This document shows positions 28,015 to 37,718 of a stretch of DNA of 52,032 nt, piece by piece. Origin of the DNA: Aliivibrio sp. (lineage in GTDB: Bacteria > Pseudomonadota > Gammaproteobacteria > Enterobacterales > Vibrionaceae); contig JAESQY010000085.1 of the NCBI GenBank assembly GCA_016764915.1, positions 1 to 52,032 on the forward strand. Reading direction: 5' to 3'. Under the pieces are notes generated by a model. That model was not told the origin of the DNA. It saw only the letters and a program-made list of their open reading frames with translations, and made no database searches. Each line of letters starts with the position of its first letter. The stretch's first letter is position 1. A program made the translations under genes and the position numbers.

Positions 28015-29148
28015 TTATCCAAGCAGCCCGAGTGCTGCGTTTGGAGTCTGTTTCGCTTGAGCAAGAATAGAAGAACTCGCTTGCTGAAGAATTTGTGACT
28101 TGGTCATTAACGTCGTCTCTTTCGCAAAATCGGTATCTTTGATTCGGCTGTTTGAAGCAGAGACATTCTCACTTACGTTATCTAAGTTCGAGATTGCGTG
28201 ACTGAAACGGTTCTGGAATGCACCCAGTTTCGCACGGTTGCTATCAACAAACTGTAGAGCAGCATCAAGAACAGCAACCGCTTTTTGCGAACCACCAACC
28301 GTTCTTACGTCAATATCTTTTACTGTTTCAGTTTTACCAGCACCGAAACCAAGTTCGCCGCCCAGTGAACCACCAAAAGTGATTGGTGATTTTATATCTG
28401 CTGAAGAACTAACAACTTGAAGCTGGCCATTTTCGTTAACTGAAGCGTTAACTTTGTCTGTCTGACCATTGATGTAGGTTGCTACTTGCTCAATATCGTC
28501 ACCTTGCTTCGCATCAATAGTTAATGCTTGCTGAACGCCCGCTTTATCAGTAAAGCCGATAGTCAGCTGGGATTTCTCAGGAGTAACCGCCCAGTCTTTA
28601 TCCTTACCATTGGCAGCGATATAGCTGGTGCCGCCCATCGCAGCGTTATCTGAGCGTAGGTTGCTCATAGTTAGCATTACTGCTTCACCAGAGTCAGAAC
28701 CAATTTGGAATGATTTGGTGCCGTATGTACCGTTAAGTAGTCGACTGCCACCAAAAGACGTGGTTTCTGCGATACGATTTAACTCATCGTTAAGCGCAGT
28801 CACTTCTTCTTGAATAGCAACACGGTCAGAATCTGAGTTTGAGCCGTTTGACGACTGTAGAGACAGATCACGCATACGTTGTAAGATACTGGTACTTTCA
28901 GTCATTGCACCTTCTGCTGTTTGAGCAACAGAGATACCATCATTTGCATTTCGTACGGCAACATCTAGACCACGAATCTGAGAAGATAGACGGTTGGATA
29001 TTTGAAGTCCTGCCGCATCATCTTTTGCACTGTTGATTTTGTAACCTGAAGATAAGCGTTCCATTGATTTACTCACACCATCTGATGCTTGATTCAAGTA
29101 ACGCTGTGCTGTCATTGCTGACACATTAGTATTTACATTAATCGCCAT
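28015..29148 (-). CDS. Flagellin, isolated locus
   Basis: This is a structural protein of the polar flagellar filament. The N-terminal D0/D1 helix [20 protein letters not shown] with [20 protein letters not shown], and the C-terminal [20 protein letters not shown] ending NAALGLLG, are intact. The variable centre spans about 170-290. The 377 residues are typical of Vibrio polar flagellins. It stands alone between tpiA and pfkA, with no other flagellar gene in the window. A sigma28-like promoter lies about 80-110 bases upstream. Vibrios have several flagellins, usually in two clusters, and a separated extra copy is known in V. fischeri as I recall (flaF). I give no symbol because the paralogue cannot be identified from one gene. 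Confidence 0.93.
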   Translation of the reverse strand: MAINVNTNVSAMTAQRYLNQASDGVSKSMERLSSGYKINSAKDDAAGLQISNRLSSQIRGLDVAVRNANDGISVAQTAEGAMTESTSILQRMRDLSLQSSNGSNSDSDRVAIQEEVTALNDELNRIAETTSFGGSRLLNGTYGTKSFQIGSDSGEAVMLTMSNLRSDNAAMGGTSYIAANGKDKDWAVTPEKSQLTIGFTDKAGVQQALTIDAKQGDDIEQVATYINGQTDKVNASVNENGQLQVVSSSADIKSPITFGGSLGGELGFGAGKTETVKDIDVRTVGGSQKAVAVLDAALQFVDSNRAKLGAFQNRFSHAISNLDNVSENVSASNSRIKDTDFAKETTLMTKSQILQQASSSILAQAKQTPNAALGLLG

Positions 29149-29229
29149 AATTTACTCTCTTTATCTCTCTTAGTTGTTGATTACTTTTCGTTTTTAAATA
29201 AAAACTACTTACTCTCTCTGTTACTAAGG

Positions 29230-29256
29230 GTAACGACGGGAGTGAGAAAACCTTTA
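29230..29256 (-). promoter_or_regulatory. Sigma28 (FliA) promoter of the flagellin gene
   Basis: On the minus strand TAAAG (29256-29252), 14 bases, then GTCGTTAC (29237-29230) matches the FliA layout TAAAG-N14-GCCGATAA, with five of eight at the -10. It lies about 80-110 bases upstream of the flagellin start. This points to late-class (class 4) expression. Confidence 0.7.
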
Positions 29257-29387
29257 TTTATTTTTTCACTTTTTTTTCAAATCAAAGGAAAAACATGATC
29301 TGAGCCGCAATAAACAACACTAAATGAATAAAGGGCTAAAGTTATGAAGTAACAGTCCGATAAAATACTCTTGTGCATAAAATAAAA

Positions 29388-29424
29388 CAAAAAAAAAGAG
29401 CCTAACATTCGCTGTTAGGCTCTT
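29388..29424 (-). terminator. Terminator of pfkA
   Basis: GAGCCTAACA and TGTTAGGCTC pair around a five-base loop. Read leftward, the stem is followed by a run of eight or more T. It lies 55 bases past the pfkA stop. Confidence 0.9.
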
Positions 29425-29478
29425 AAAATAAGTAGAAATACCGCTTAAAAGCAGTCTATATATAATAAAAAATCGTTA

Positions 29479-30441
29479 TTAAAATAGTTGAATGGCCATT
29501 TTGTATAACTCTTCCCTATCAGGACGACGCATATTCTCTATCGCATCGGTAATATCGTGATGAACCATGCTCTCATTCTGAATACCAACACAGCGTCCAC
29601 CTTCTCCTTCAATAAGAAGCTTTACAGCATAGTTACCCATACGAGAAGCAAGAATACGGTCAAAGGCTGAAGGTTGCCCGCCTCGTTGAATGTGACCTAA
29701 AACCGTTGCGCGAGTCTCTCTGCCTGTTTCCGCTTCAATAAACTTCGCCAGCTCGCTGGTATCGGTCATTAATTCAGTAATCGCGATGATGGCGTGTTTT
29801 TTTCCTTTTTTCATCCCTTCTTTAATACCAATAAGCAGCTTCTCTTTATTGAGCCCTTTTTCAGGGGTAATAATGTACTCACAGCCACCAGCAATCGCTG
29901 ACATTAAGGTTAAGTCACCACAATGACGCCCCATCACTTCCACAATAGAAATACGCTGATGTGACGATGATGTATCACGCAAACGGTCAATGGCATCGAT
30001 AACCGTGTTCAATGCAGTGATATAACCAATCGTATAATCGGTGCCCGCCACATCATTATCAATGGTGCCAGGCAGGCCGATACAGGGGTAACCCATTTCA
30101 GTCAGCTTTTTAGCGCCCATGTAAGATCCATCTCCACCAATAACCACTAGCGCTTCTATGCCGTGTTTTTTAAGGTTTTCTATCCCTTTTTGGCGAACTT
30201 CAACATTTTTGAACTCAGGAAAACGAGCTGAACCTAAAAACGTACCACCTCGATTAATCATATCGGAGACACTTGAACGATCCAGTTTTTCAATTCTGTC
30301 TTCCACTAGGCCTAAATAGCCATCATGAATACCGTAAATTTCAATGCCTTCAGATAATGCAGTACGAACAACACCGCGAATCGCTGCGTTCATACCCGGT
30401 GCATCACCACCACTCGTTAAAACACCAATCTTCTTAATCAT
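29479..30441 (-). CDS. pfkA: ATP-dependent 6-phosphofructokinase
   Basis: PfkA commits glucose to glycolysis by phosphorylating fructose-6-phosphate. The ATP site [18 protein letters not shown] is at residues 5-22, GDGSYMGA at about 103-110 and the catalytic [14 protein letters not shown] at about 124-137. The 320 residues equal E. coli PfkA. The ATG at 30441 has GAGGG eight bases upstream. The leader contains a small hairpin (GCTAGG with CCTAGC, 30490-30505). It lies next to fieF and cpxP, as in E. coli. Confidence 0.97.
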   Translation of the reverse strand: MIKKIGVLTSGGDAPGMNAAIRGVVRTALSEGIEIYGIHDGYLGLVEDRIEKLDRSSVSDMINRGGTFLGSARFPEFKNVEVRQKGIENLKKHGIEALVVIGGDGSYMGAKKLTEMGYPCIGLPGTIDNDVAGTDYTIGYITALNTVIDAIDRLRDTSSSHQRISIVEVMGRHCGDLTLMSAIAGGCEYIITPEKGLNKEKLLIGIKEGMKKGKKHAIIAITELMTDTSELAKFIEAETGRETRATVLGHIQRGGQPSAFDRILASRMGNYAVKLLIEGEGGRCVGIQNESMVHHDITDAIENMRRPDREELYKMAIQLF

Positions 30442-30658
30442 GGTTACCCTCTAGTTTAGATCTGTAAATTTCAAATCAATAATGAGGCTAGGCTCCCCCT
30501 CCTAGCGTCCAGCTTAATACTGGAACTAAAATGCAACGCAGACCAAACCGCCTATCATTACACTTCACTCAATGTTTTCTAAGCCGAGTTCTAAATAGAG
30601 ACTCAGAACTTATTTTGCACTAATAATATAGTCACTCCAGTGTAAGTGCCACATAGGA

Positions 30659-31570
30659 TTACGATAATTTCATCTGACTTTGTTCTCGGTCAGATTTTAG
30701 CACCACAGATTTAGGGTCTTGATGAATCATAATATCGGAATACGGAAAAGCGGCCATGAGTGCATCTTCTACATCATCTGCAATCTGATGCGCATCAATA
30801 AGCTTCAAATCGTCATCAAGCTCTAAGTGTAGTTGAATAAAACGGACCGGACCGGCCAGACGCGTTCTCAGTTGATGTACTCCGTGAACACGCTCGATAC
30901 TCAATGTAATTTCTCGAATTTGTGACAACTCCTCTTCAGGCAACTGTCTATCTAATAGGGACTGAACCGCTTCAAAGGCCATCTTGAATGCGCTGTATAA
31001 AATGTAGACGCCAATAAGAATGGCAAAAATGGCATCCGCTTGAGACCAACCAAACCAACTCAACAGCAATGCCAGCATAATGGCTGCGTTCATTAAAAGA
31101 TCGGATTGATAATGAAGAGAATCTGCAGCAATCGCTTGGCTACCAGTGCTTTTAACCACCCTTTTTTGTACTGCAATTAAACCGGAAGTAAGCACGATAG
31201 CAAACAGGCTCACCGCAACACCCAGCTCTGGGCTAGTCACTTCATGAGGCCTAAATAGACGGTCAAAACCATTAAGCAGTAAAAAACAGGCCGATCCTGA
31301 GATAAACATTGCTTGAGCCAGAGCAGCTAAAGATTCTGCTTTACCGTGTCCAAACGTGTGCTCGTCATCAGCGGGTTGCAGAGCATAACGAATAACAATG
31401 AGGTTGGTGACTGATGCTGCAATATCGAGCATCGAATCAATCAAAGAGGCAAGTAAACTAACGGAGCCAGTAACCCACCAAGTGGCAAGTTTAACTAGCA
31501 TTAAAGTAGTGGCGACTATAGTGGCTAACCAAGCCGCCATATTGACTAAACGGGCATATTTATCTGTCAT
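30659..31570 (-). CDS. fieF: Cation-efflux pump FieF (YiiP), CDF family
   Basis: FieF exports Zn, Fe and related divalent cations in exchange for protons from the inner membrane. The ATG at 31570 gives MTDKYARLVNMAAWLATIVA and 303 residues (E. coli 300). Six membrane segments are visible. The transport site DSMLDIAAS in TM2 and the HYQSD motif in TM5 supply the Asp/Asp/His/Asp ligands. EHTFGHGKAES lies in the loop after TM2. The hydrophilic C-terminal dimer domain carries HQLRTRLAG and a final IMIHQDP. It is adjacent to cpxP, a conserved pair. Confidence 0.95.
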   Translation of the reverse strand: MTDKYARLVNMAAWLATIVATTLMLVKLATWWVTGSVSLLASLIDSMLDIAASVTNLIVIRYALQPADDEHTFGHGKAESLAALAQAMFISGSACFLLLNGFDRLFRPHEVTSPELGVAVSLFAIVLTSGLIAVQKRVVKSTGSQAIAADSLHYQSDLLMNAAIMLALLLSWFGWSQADAIFAILIGVYILYSAFKMAFEAVQSLLDRQLPEEELSQIREITLSIERVHGVHQLRTRLAGPVRFIQLHLELDDDLKLIDAHQIADDVEDALMAAFPYSDIMIHQDPKSVVLKSDREQSQMKLS

Positions 31571-31626
31571 TTTTTTACACAAAAAAAGTATATTCGGTTT
31601 AGTATATCGCCAAACCTGTGACAGTT

Positions 31627-32109
31627 CTATTTCTTAGCTTGGCATTTAACCATCATTTGCTGTTGAGCTTCTTGAAATTCAATCTTTTGCTCTTCGGTTA
31701 AAATGTTCAGCATCTGATGACGTTTCTGCGCCATTTCGACCTTTTTATCCACTTGAAGTGTCGACATTTGAGTCGCCAAAGATCTTACTTCATCTTCATT
31801 AAAGTCAGCGTTTAACAACAGTGTGTTCATTTGCTGCTTCAGTTGCTGTAGCTCACTGTTCGGTTGACGATCCTGCATTGCACTGCGATGAGTTGCCATC
31901 AAATCTTTAAATTCTGTTTGCTGTTGTTCGCTAAGATCAAGCTGTTTTAGGGCTCGCTTTCCTGACATCATGTCGCACTTGCCTCCACCCATACGGTCAC
32001 CATGATGGCCTCCACCATTACCGCCACCAAAAGCAAGCGCTGCAGTCGAACCCATCACTAACGGAAGGGCTAGTGCACCAATAATTACTCTCTTAGTTAA
32101 TGTCTTCAT
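31627..32109 (-). CDS. cpxP: Periplasmic Cpx inhibitor CpxP (Spy/LTXXQ family)
   Basis: CpxP is a periplasmic chaperone-like protein that dampens CpxA signalling. The signal peptide spans 1-26 (MKTLTKRVIIGALALPLVMG, cleaved after ALA). A Gly/His-rich mature N-terminus (GGGNGGGHHGDRMGGGKC) follows. Two family motifs are LDLSEQQQ (about 57-64) and LTEEQK (about 140-145). The 160 residues match E. coli CpxP (166). It is divergent from cpxRA. CpxR-type boxes at 32172-32207 lie between them, about 65-100 bases upstream of its start. Confidence 0.88.
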   Translation of the reverse strand: MKTLTKRVIIGALALPLVMGSTAALAFGGGNGGGHHGDRMGGGKCDMMSGKRALKQLDLSEQQQTEFKDLMATHRSAMQDRQPNSELQQLKQQMNTLLLNADFNEDEVRSLATQMSTLQVDKKVEMAQKRHQMLNILTEEQKIEFQEAQQQMMVKCQAKK

Positions 32110-32171
32110 CTTGTTTACTCCAGTTCAATTAAGGTTGTGTGTTTCAGTGCATTTAGAATAAAACATTCAAA

Positions 32172-32207
32172 GTAAATGGACGTATAGACAGCGTAAAGGT
32201 ACGTAAA
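32172..32207. promoter_or_regulatory. Tandem CpxR boxes between cpxP and cpxR
   Basis: A perfect CpxR box, GTAAA-N5-GTAAA, is at 32193-32207. A second, with GTAAA then GTATA at the same spacing, is at 32172-32186. They are 21 bases apart, on the same DNA face. This fits CpxR control of cpxP and autoregulation of cpxRA. Confidence 0.85.
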
Positions 32208-32349
32208 GAGCATTCATCACAGATAAAATCACAGTAGAATATGACTATGTTCAACGCCGTGATCAATATTTATACTATCGAATTCGATCTTATTAGACGG
32301 CTAATTTACACTAAGAAAATGACCCGAGTCACTTATTCTGGATACCAAT

Positions 32350-33030
32350 ATGGCCAACATACTATTAGTTGATGACGACACTGAATTGACTGCGTTATTA
32401 AAAGACATTCTTACATTGGAAGGTTTCGATGTCCTTGAAGCCAATAATGGTGAAGAGGGACTGCAGCTTATCTCCGATCAGATTGATATCATCCTGCTTG
32501 ATATTATGATGCCGAAAATGAATGGTATGGAGATGTTGCGTAAACTTCGAGAAACTTACGAAACCCCGGTATTAATGTTAACCGCAAAAGGCGAAGAGAT
32601 AGACAGAGTGATCGGCCTTGAGCTTGGTGCCGATGATTATCTGCCTAAACCTTTTAGTGACAGAGAACTGCTTGCTCGAATTCGCGCCATCTTAAGACGG
32701 ACTCAATCCAAATCCTCTGAGCAGACCGCTTCAATCAAATATCAAGACATTGAAATATTCTTAGGTAAACAAGAGGCCTATTGTAATCAACAGTTGCTGG
32801 ACCTTACCGGAACTGAACTGGGTCTGCTTAGTCAGTTTGTACAAAACCCAGGAAAAATCATCTCTAAAGAGGAACTAAGTTTAGAGGTGTTAGGCAAACG
32901 CCTGGCGGCTTTTGATCGCTCTATCGATATGCATGTTTCAAACTTACGTAAAAAACTGCCTAACGCTGAAGAGGATAAACCTCGTATAAAAACCTTGCGT
33001 GGTCGTGGTTATCTTTTTGTCACTCAATAA
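32350..33030 (+). CDS. cpxR: Response regulator CpxR (OmpR family)
   Basis: CpxR is the transcription factor of the envelope-stress two-component system. The receiver domain (1-118) has the acidic pocket DDD at 8-10, the phosphoacceptor Asp51 in LLDIMMPKMNG and the Lys of PKPFSDRELLARI (about 101). The C-terminal winged helix (about 130-226) ends with RIKTLRGRGYLF. The 226 residues match E. coli CpxR (232). It precedes cpxA by 12 bases in an operon divergent from cpxP. Confidence 0.95.
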   Translation: MANILLVDDDTELTALLKDILTLEGFDVLEANNGEEGLQLISDQIDIILLDIMMPKMNGMEMLRKLRETYETPVLMLTAKGEEIDRVIGLELGADDYLPKPFSDRELLARIRAILRRTQSKSSEQTASIKYQDIEIFLGKQEAYCNQQLLDLTGTELGLLSQFVQNPGKIISKEELSLEVLGKRLAAFDRSIDMHVSNLRKKLPNAEEDKPRIKTLRGRGYLFVTQ

Positions 33031-33042
33031 GTTGAGGTTGAT

Positions 33043-34425
33043 GTGTTAAAAAATAGAGTTCAATTTTCCCTATTCTCCAGCCTCTATGGCCGCATTTTTG
33101 CCATTTTTTGGCTGACTCTGTTTTTAGTGTTGTTAGTGGTTGTCGTCGCCCCCCATTTTGACCCACGCACACAGCATGATATTGACCAAGCGCCACTGGA
33201 TAAAATTCAAAAAGCAGCAGAGTCGATCACCAGTAAGTATCAAAATAAAAAAGATTTTACACGCAGCCTAAATAGTATTGACCAGTACGCAAGTAAACAA
33301 CCGGGAGGTTTTGCCCTTTTTTTTACCGACTACTCCGGTGAAATATTAAATCGTCATCATCGCGGGCAGACAAAATCACTGCGTAATTTTATTACACTGT
33401 CTGATGACTTAAACAGCCCAAAACAGAAACTTTACGGCAGAAAAATGATTGCCGGCCCGTTTAAAGTGACCATTGCTAATCAGAAAGTGCTGTTATACGT
33501 CTCCCGATTTTCTCGTAATCCTCCGCCGTTTATCTTGAAAATTCTAGACAGGCCCGGACAGCTACTGCTAGCCACCATGTTAGTAAGCACTCCCTTTCTC
33601 CTTTGGTTAGCTTGGGCGCTTAGTCAACCCGCTAGACGACTGCAACAGGCTGCTGAACGAGTCGCTCGCGGCCAGTTTGTCCACGATCCCAGTTTAGAGA
33701 AAGGAACTAAAGAGTTTAGAAAAACTGGGGCCAGCTTTAATCAGATGGTCGGTGCGATTAATACCATGGTCTCTGGGCAGCAACGTCTGCTTTCGGATAT
33801 ATCCCATGAGCTTCGCTCACCATTAACTCGATTAAGAATGGCCACCGCGCTCGCATCAAGAAAGCAGGGCGAAAGTGCCGAACTCGAACGTATTGAAATG
33901 GAAGCAGAACGATTAGAAAAAATGATCTCTGAGCTGCTGGAGTTATCAAGAATGCAGATCAACAGTCATGAAGACAGAGTCGTGACCGACGCCAAAACAT
34001 TGTGGTTCGATATTTTTGAAGACGCCCAGTTTGAAGCAGAGCAATCGGGAAAAGTATTGCATTACGACCCCATTGAAATTTGGCCGATTTCAGGGAATCC
34101 TAATCTGTTGATGAGCGCGGTAGAGAACGTTGTGCGTAATGCGATCCGTTATGGTGAACATCACATTCGAATCTCCATCATAAAACAGAAAAAGCAACTG
34201 ACCATTATGGTTGAAGATGATGGCAGTGGGGTTCCTGACGATGAGCTCAAAGATATATTCCGTCCTTTTTATCGAGTATCAACTGCTAGGGATAGAGTCA
34301 CTGGTGGCACGGGTTTAGGCCTAGCAATCACTGAGAGTGCGATTCGACAACACAATGGCACTATTACGGCTTCCTCAAGTGAGATGGGCGGATTAAAAAT
34401 AATCCTAACTTTGCCAATGCAATAA
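33043..34425 (+). CDS. cpxA: Envelope-stress sensor histidine kinase CpxA
   Basis: CpxA senses misfolded envelope proteins and phosphorylates CpxR. The GTG at 33043 has GAGG upstream; an ATG two bases earlier is out of frame. TM1 is about 15-37, the periplasmic sensor about 38-170, TM2 about 172-192 and HAMP about 193-246. The H-box SDISHELRSPLTRLRMA has its phospho-His near 255. The ATPase domain has ENVVRNAIRYG (N-box), DDGSGVP (G1) and GGTGLGLAI (G2). The 460 residues match E. coli CpxA (457). Confidence 0.95.
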   Translation: MLKNRVQFSLFSSLYGRIFAIFWLTLFLVLLVVVVAPHFDPRTQHDIDQAPLDKIQKAAESITSKYQNKKDFTRSLNSIDQYASKQPGGFALFFTDYSGEILNRHHRGQTKSLRNFITLSDDLNSPKQKLYGRKMIAGPFKVTIANQKVLLYVSRFSRNPPPFILKILDRPGQLLLATMLVSTPFLLWLAWALSQPARRLQQAAERVARGQFVHDPSLEKGTKEFRKTGASFNQMVGAINTMVSGQQRLLSDISHELRSPLTRLRMATALASRKQGESAELERIEMEAERLEKMISELLELSRMQINSHEDRVVTDAKTLWFDIFEDAQFEAEQSGKVLHYDPIEIWPISGNPNLLMSAVENVVRNAIRYGEHHIRISIIKQKKQLTIMVEDDGSGVPDDELKDIFRPFYRVSTARDRVTGGTGLGLAITESAIRQHNGTITASSSEMGGLKIILTLPMQ

Positions 34426-34454
34426 AGAATCTGTCCGAATTCTTTGACATTAAT

Positions 34455-34473
34455 GATATTGATAATTATTATC
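34455..34473. promoter_or_regulatory. Fur box upstream of sodA
   Basis: GATATTGATAATTATTATC matches 17 of 19 positions of the Fur consensus GATAATGATAATCATTATC. It lies 38-56 bases upstream of the sodA start, so it should repress MnSOD when iron is plentiful. Confidence 0.88.
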
Positions 34474-34510
34474 ATTAATGCCAAAGGACTACATTAATTA
34501 GGAAGATTCT

Positions 34511-35113
34511 ATGATTCATACTTTTCCAGACTTACCATACGAATATGATGCGTTAGAACCGTATATAGATGCTCAAACCATGGAAATTCACTATAACAAA
34601 CACCATCGTACCTATTTCAATAAATTCAGTGATGCTATTCGAGGCACTGAGCTCGAGACTCAAACACTAACATCCATCTTTTCCTCTATGTCATCCCACT
34701 CAGCAGCCGTTCGAAATCATGGCGGAGGTTATTTCAACCATACGTTATTCTGGCGCTGTATGTCTCCGAATGGGGGCGGAGTTCCAACGGGAAAACTTGC
34801 TGAGCAAATTAATCTTCAGTTTGGGGATTTTGAAACATTCCAGCGAAAGTTTTCAGAGATAGCCATCAATACATTCGGGTCAGGCTTCACCTGGTTAATC
34901 AAAACACCATCTGGGTTAGACATTGTTTCTACTAGCAACCAAGATAATCCCCTGATGAATATTGCTGAAGTCCAAGGGCAACCTATTCTTGCTTTGGACC
35001 TGTGGGAGCACGCCTATTATCTCAGCTATCAAAACCGTCGTCCTGAATATATATCGGCATGGTGGAATGTGGTTGATTGGGATAACATCGCTGCTCACTT
35101 TGGCAATGGATAA
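34511..35113 (+). CDS. sodA: Superoxide dismutase, manganese type
   Basis: SodA converts superoxide to peroxide and oxygen in the cytoplasm. The Fe/Mn-SOD metal ligands are visible: His in [12 protein letters not shown] (about 27), His in [11 protein letters not shown] (about 78), Asp in [10 protein letters not shown] and His three residues later. The Gly in the GGGYFNH segment, where FeSODs usually carry Gln (AAQVWNH), indicates the manganese type, and the strong Fur box agrees. The 200 residues match the family (E. coli 206). The sodA-cpxA neighbourhood also occurs in V. cholerae as I recall. Confidence 0.93.
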   Translation: MIHTFPDLPYEYDALEPYIDAQTMEIHYNKHHRTYFNKFSDAIRGTELETQTLTSIFSSMSSHSAAVRNHGGGYFNHTLFWRCMSPNGGGVPTGKLAEQINLQFGDFETFQRKFSEIAINTFGSGFTWLIKTPSGLDIVSTSNQDNPLMNIAEVQGQPILALDLWEHAYYLSYQNRRPEYISAWWNVVDWDNIAAHFGNG

Positions 35114-35181
35114 ACAATATTAGTTTATCCATCATAGAAGCGTATAATGGCGATATTAATCATGATCATAAAGTGAACACA

Positions 35182-35676
35182 ATGTTTGATATCGCCCTTT
35201 TTGAACCAGAAATTGCCCCAAATACTGGCAACATAATCCGCTTATCGGCCAATTGTGGTGCCAATTTGCATTTAATTGAGCCTCTAGGCTTTGATCTTGA
35301 TGAGAAAAAAGTTCGCAGAGCTGGTCTTGATTATCATGACCTAGCAAGAGTAACGATCCATAAAGATCTTAACGCTTTTCTCGAATATCTAGGTTTAGAT
35401 GGCGAGAAGTTTGATGACCCTTCTCAGCGTCGCATCTTCGCTTGCACAACCAAAACTACCGGCCGTCATACCGACGCATCGTTTCGCCAAGGAGACGTAT
35501 TGCTTTTTGGTCCTGAAACCCGAGGACTGCCCGCTGATCTTATTGCAAGTTTACCGATGGCGCAGCGTCTTAGAATTCCAATGATGCCAGACAGTCGCAG
35601 CTTGAATCTATCTAATGCAGTGGCAATTATTGCGTTTGAAGCATGGAGACAAATGGATTTTTCTGGCGCGGTTTAA
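35182..35676 (+). CDS. trmL: tRNA (cytidine/uridine-2'-O-)-methyltransferase TrmL
   Basis: TrmL 2'-O-methylates the wobble nucleotide 34 of two tRNA-Leu species. The SPOUT-family knot is visible: [14 protein letters not shown] (about 8-21), [11 protein letters not shown] (about 113-123) and [18 protein letters not shown] near the C-terminus. The ATG at 35182 aligns with E. coli TrmL; a GTG three codons earlier is possible. The 164 residues match (E. coli 157). It converges with cysE across a perfect hairpin. Confidence 0.95.
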   Translation: MFDIALFEPEIAPNTGNIIRLSANCGANLHLIEPLGFDLDEKKVRRAGLDYHDLARVTIHKDLNAFLEYLGLDGEKFDDPSQRRIFACTTKTTGRHTDASFRQGDVLLFGPETRGLPADLIASLPMAQRLRIPMMPDSRSLNLSNAVAIIAFEAWRQMDFSGAV

Positions 35677-35703
35677 GTGATAGTGGGAAGAGATAAAGAG
35701 ACC

Positions 35704-35735
35704 AGCAGTAACGACATCAATGACTCGTTACTGCT
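35704..35735. terminator. Perfect 11-bp hairpin between trmL and cysE
   Basis: AGCAGTAACGA and TCGTTACTGCT pair exactly around a 10-base loop, between convergent genes. No clear T run follows on either strand. It may act as a weak terminator or a 3' stabilising hairpin. Confidence 0.5.
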
Positions 35736-35777
35736 AAATTGAAAACGGCTATATTAACAAAAACTTGGTTAACAACA

Positions 35778-36599
35778 TTAAATACCATCACCGTCATTGT
35801 AAGTAATTAGCATACCATTAAAGCCTTGGTCCATATCTAACGACGGTTTATCCGTTGCTGGTTTACCGACAACTTTTGCAGGAACACCTGCGACGGTAGT
35901 ATGTGATGGAACTGCTTGAAGTACTACTGAGCCAGATCCTATTTTAGCACCTTCGCCCACTTCGATATTACCGAGTATCTTAGCGCCAGCGCCGATCATT
36001 ACCCCTTCCCGAATTTTAGGATGACGATCGCCACACTCTTTACCTGTACCACCAAGTGTCACATCTTGCAGTATAGAAACATCGTTCTCAACCACCGCCG
36101 TTTCACCAATTACAATGCCAGTGGCGTGATCAAACATTATCCCTTTGCCGATTTTGGCTGCCGGATGAACATCGACTTGGCAAGCGACCGAAATTTGATT
36201 TTGCAGATACGTTGCCAACGCGATACGACCCTGTTTCCACAACCAGTTAGCCACTCGATACCCTTGTAGAGCGTGATAACCTTTGAGGTATAGCAGTGGA
36301 ATAGAGTACATCTGAACGGCTGGATCTCGCTCAACAATCGCACAAATATCGCAAGCTGCCGCATCCGTAATAGAGGGATCTGATTGAAAGGCCTCTTCAA
36401 CCACTTCACGTACCGCCATTGCTGGCATTGAAGCGGTAGAGAGTTTATTGGCCAAAATATAACTAAGCGCAGCGGCTAAAGTATCATGCTTAATAATAGT
36501 TGCATGGTAAAAGCTACCTAACATTGGCTCTTGTTCAGACTGTTCCTTCGCCTCTTTAATGATGGTTTCCCATACTTCATATTTACGGCAGTTTTTCAC
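35778..36599 (-). CDS. cysE: Serine O-acetyltransferase
   Basis: CysE acetylates serine, the first step of cysteine synthesis. The start is the GTG at 36599 with AAGGA eight bases upstream, giving 273 residues, exactly the E. coli length; an earlier TTG in the gpsA 3' end lacks support. The N-terminal helical domain (LLYLKGYHALQGYRVANWLW) is followed by the left-handed beta helix, with DHATGIVIGETAV, GGTGKECGDRHPKI and IGAGAKILGNI. The C-terminal tail ends in Ile (DGI), the residue that docks CysK. It is four bases after gpsA, probably co-transcribed. Confidence 0.96.
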   Translation of the reverse strand: MKNCRKYEVWETIIKEAKEQSEQEPMLGSFYHATIIKHDTLAAALSYILANKLSTASMPAMAVREVVEEAFQSDPSITDAAACDICAIVERDPAVQMYSIPLLYLKGYHALQGYRVANWLWKQGRIALATYLQNQISVACQVDVHPAAKIGKGIMFDHATGIVIGETAVVENDVSILQDVTLGGTGKECGDRHPKIREGVMIGAGAKILGNIEVGEGAKIGSGSVVLQAVPSHTTVAGVPAKVVGKPATDKPSLDMDQGFNGMLITYNDGDGI

Positions 36600-36603
36600 T
36601 GAT

Positions 36604-37626
36604 TTATCCTTCCGATTTTTTATCTCTTGCAAGTAGGTCTTTGGCAGCTTCTAAAGCATCTTTATCTTTATACAGCACTTGATAAATTTGTTCTACAATT
36701 GGCATCTCAACACCCATGCGTTCAGCCAATAACCAAACCTCTTTAGTGTTGCGATAACCCTCAACCACTTGCCCTATTTCAGTTTGAGCAGTATCGACAT
36801 CTTTACCTTGCCCTAATGCCAAACCAAAACGTCGGTTTCTCGACTGATTGTCGGTACACGTCAGCACCAAATCACCCAATCCGGCCATACCCATAAAGGT
36901 CTCTTTCTGCGCACCCATCGCTGCGCCCAGGCGGCACATTTCAGCCAAACCACGAGTAATAAGGGCTGTACGAGCATTTGCTCCAAAACCAATGCCATCA
37001 GACATGCCCGCACCAATAGCAATAACGTTTTTAACCGCACCGCCTAACTGCATGCCGATGAAATCACTGTTCGCATACACTCTTAATGTTTTAGAGCAGT
37101 GGATCGTCTCTTGCAAATCATGAACAAATTCTGAGTCAGGAGAAGAGACTGCAATTGCCGTTGGCATACCCGCCGCTAACTCTTTTGCAAACGTTGGACC
37201 GGATAATACGGCCAATGAATGATCGTCACCAATAATTTCAGCAGCAACATCTTTCAACAGACGTCCGGTTTCAGGCTCTAGTCCTTTGGTTGCCCAGCAA
37301 ATTCTTGAATCACTACGCAAATGTGGTTTTACATTGTTTAGCACTTCACCAAAGACATGGCTCGGTACGACCACCAATAGATCGCGACTTGCTTGAATTG
37401 CCTTCTCAAGATCAGACTCCATGATCAAACTGTCAGGAAAATTCACACCCGGTAAGAACTCTTTATTCGAGCGATCAGATTCCAGTTTAGCCATGTGTTC
37501 TGGCTCATGACCCCACAGAATGATCTTAGCACCATTACGTGCTAAAGATATTGCCAGTGACGTTCCATAAGATCCAGCACCCAATACAGTCATGCCGATA
37601 TCTGAGTAATCTGTATTTGTTGTCAT
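36604..37626 (-). CDS. gpsA: Glycerol-3-phosphate dehydrogenase [NAD(P)+]
   Basis: GpsA reduces dihydroxyacetone phosphate to glycerol-3-phosphate for phospholipid synthesis. The Rossmann loop [12 protein letters not shown] is at residues 14-25. The catalytic Lys lies in [13 protein letters not shown] (about 204), and [20 protein letters not shown] is the family signature. The 340 residues match E. coli (339). The ATG at 37626 has GAGGT upstream. It lies between secB and cysE, the E. coli order. Confidence 0.97.
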   Translation of the reverse strand: MTTNTDYSDIGMTVLGAGSYGTSLAISLARNGAKIILWGHEPEHMAKLESDRSNKEFLPGVNFPDSLIMESDLEKAIQASRDLLVVVPSHVFGEVLNNVKPHLRSDSRICWATKGLEPETGRLLKDVAAEIIGDDHSLAVLSGPTFAKELAAGMPTAIAVSSPDSEFVHDLQETIHCSKTLRVYANSDFIGMQLGGAVKNVIAIGAGMSDGIGFGANARTALITRGLAEMCRLGAAMGAQKETFMGMAGLGDLVLTCTDNQSRNRRFGLALGQGKDVDTAQTEIGQVVEGYRNTKEVWLLAERMGVEMPIVEQIYQVLYKDKDALEAAKDLLARDKKSEG

Positions 37627-37649
37627 AATTTGACCTCAAAAATGAAATA

Positions 37650-37678
37650 AAAAAAGGGAGTACTAAACTCCCTTTTAT
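37650..37678 (-). terminator. Terminator between secB and gpsA
   Basis: AAAAGGGAG and CTCCCTTTT pair around a seven-base loop; leftward it is followed by T residues. It ends the secB transcript about 40 bases after its stop and separates it from gpsA-cysE. Confidence 0.85.
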
Positions 37679-37718
37679 CTATTTGGTCACTCATTTATTA
37701 TATAAATAAATGAGGTGG

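Larger units (their letters stand above)
29149..29478. promoter_or_regulatory. Flagellin/pfkA intergenic region
   Basis: These 330 bases hold the flagellin leader and promoter (29230-29256) and the pfkA terminator (29388-29424). A purine-rich AGAGAGTAAATT precedes the flagellin start and includes its ribosome site. No further gene is seen. Confidence 0.6.
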
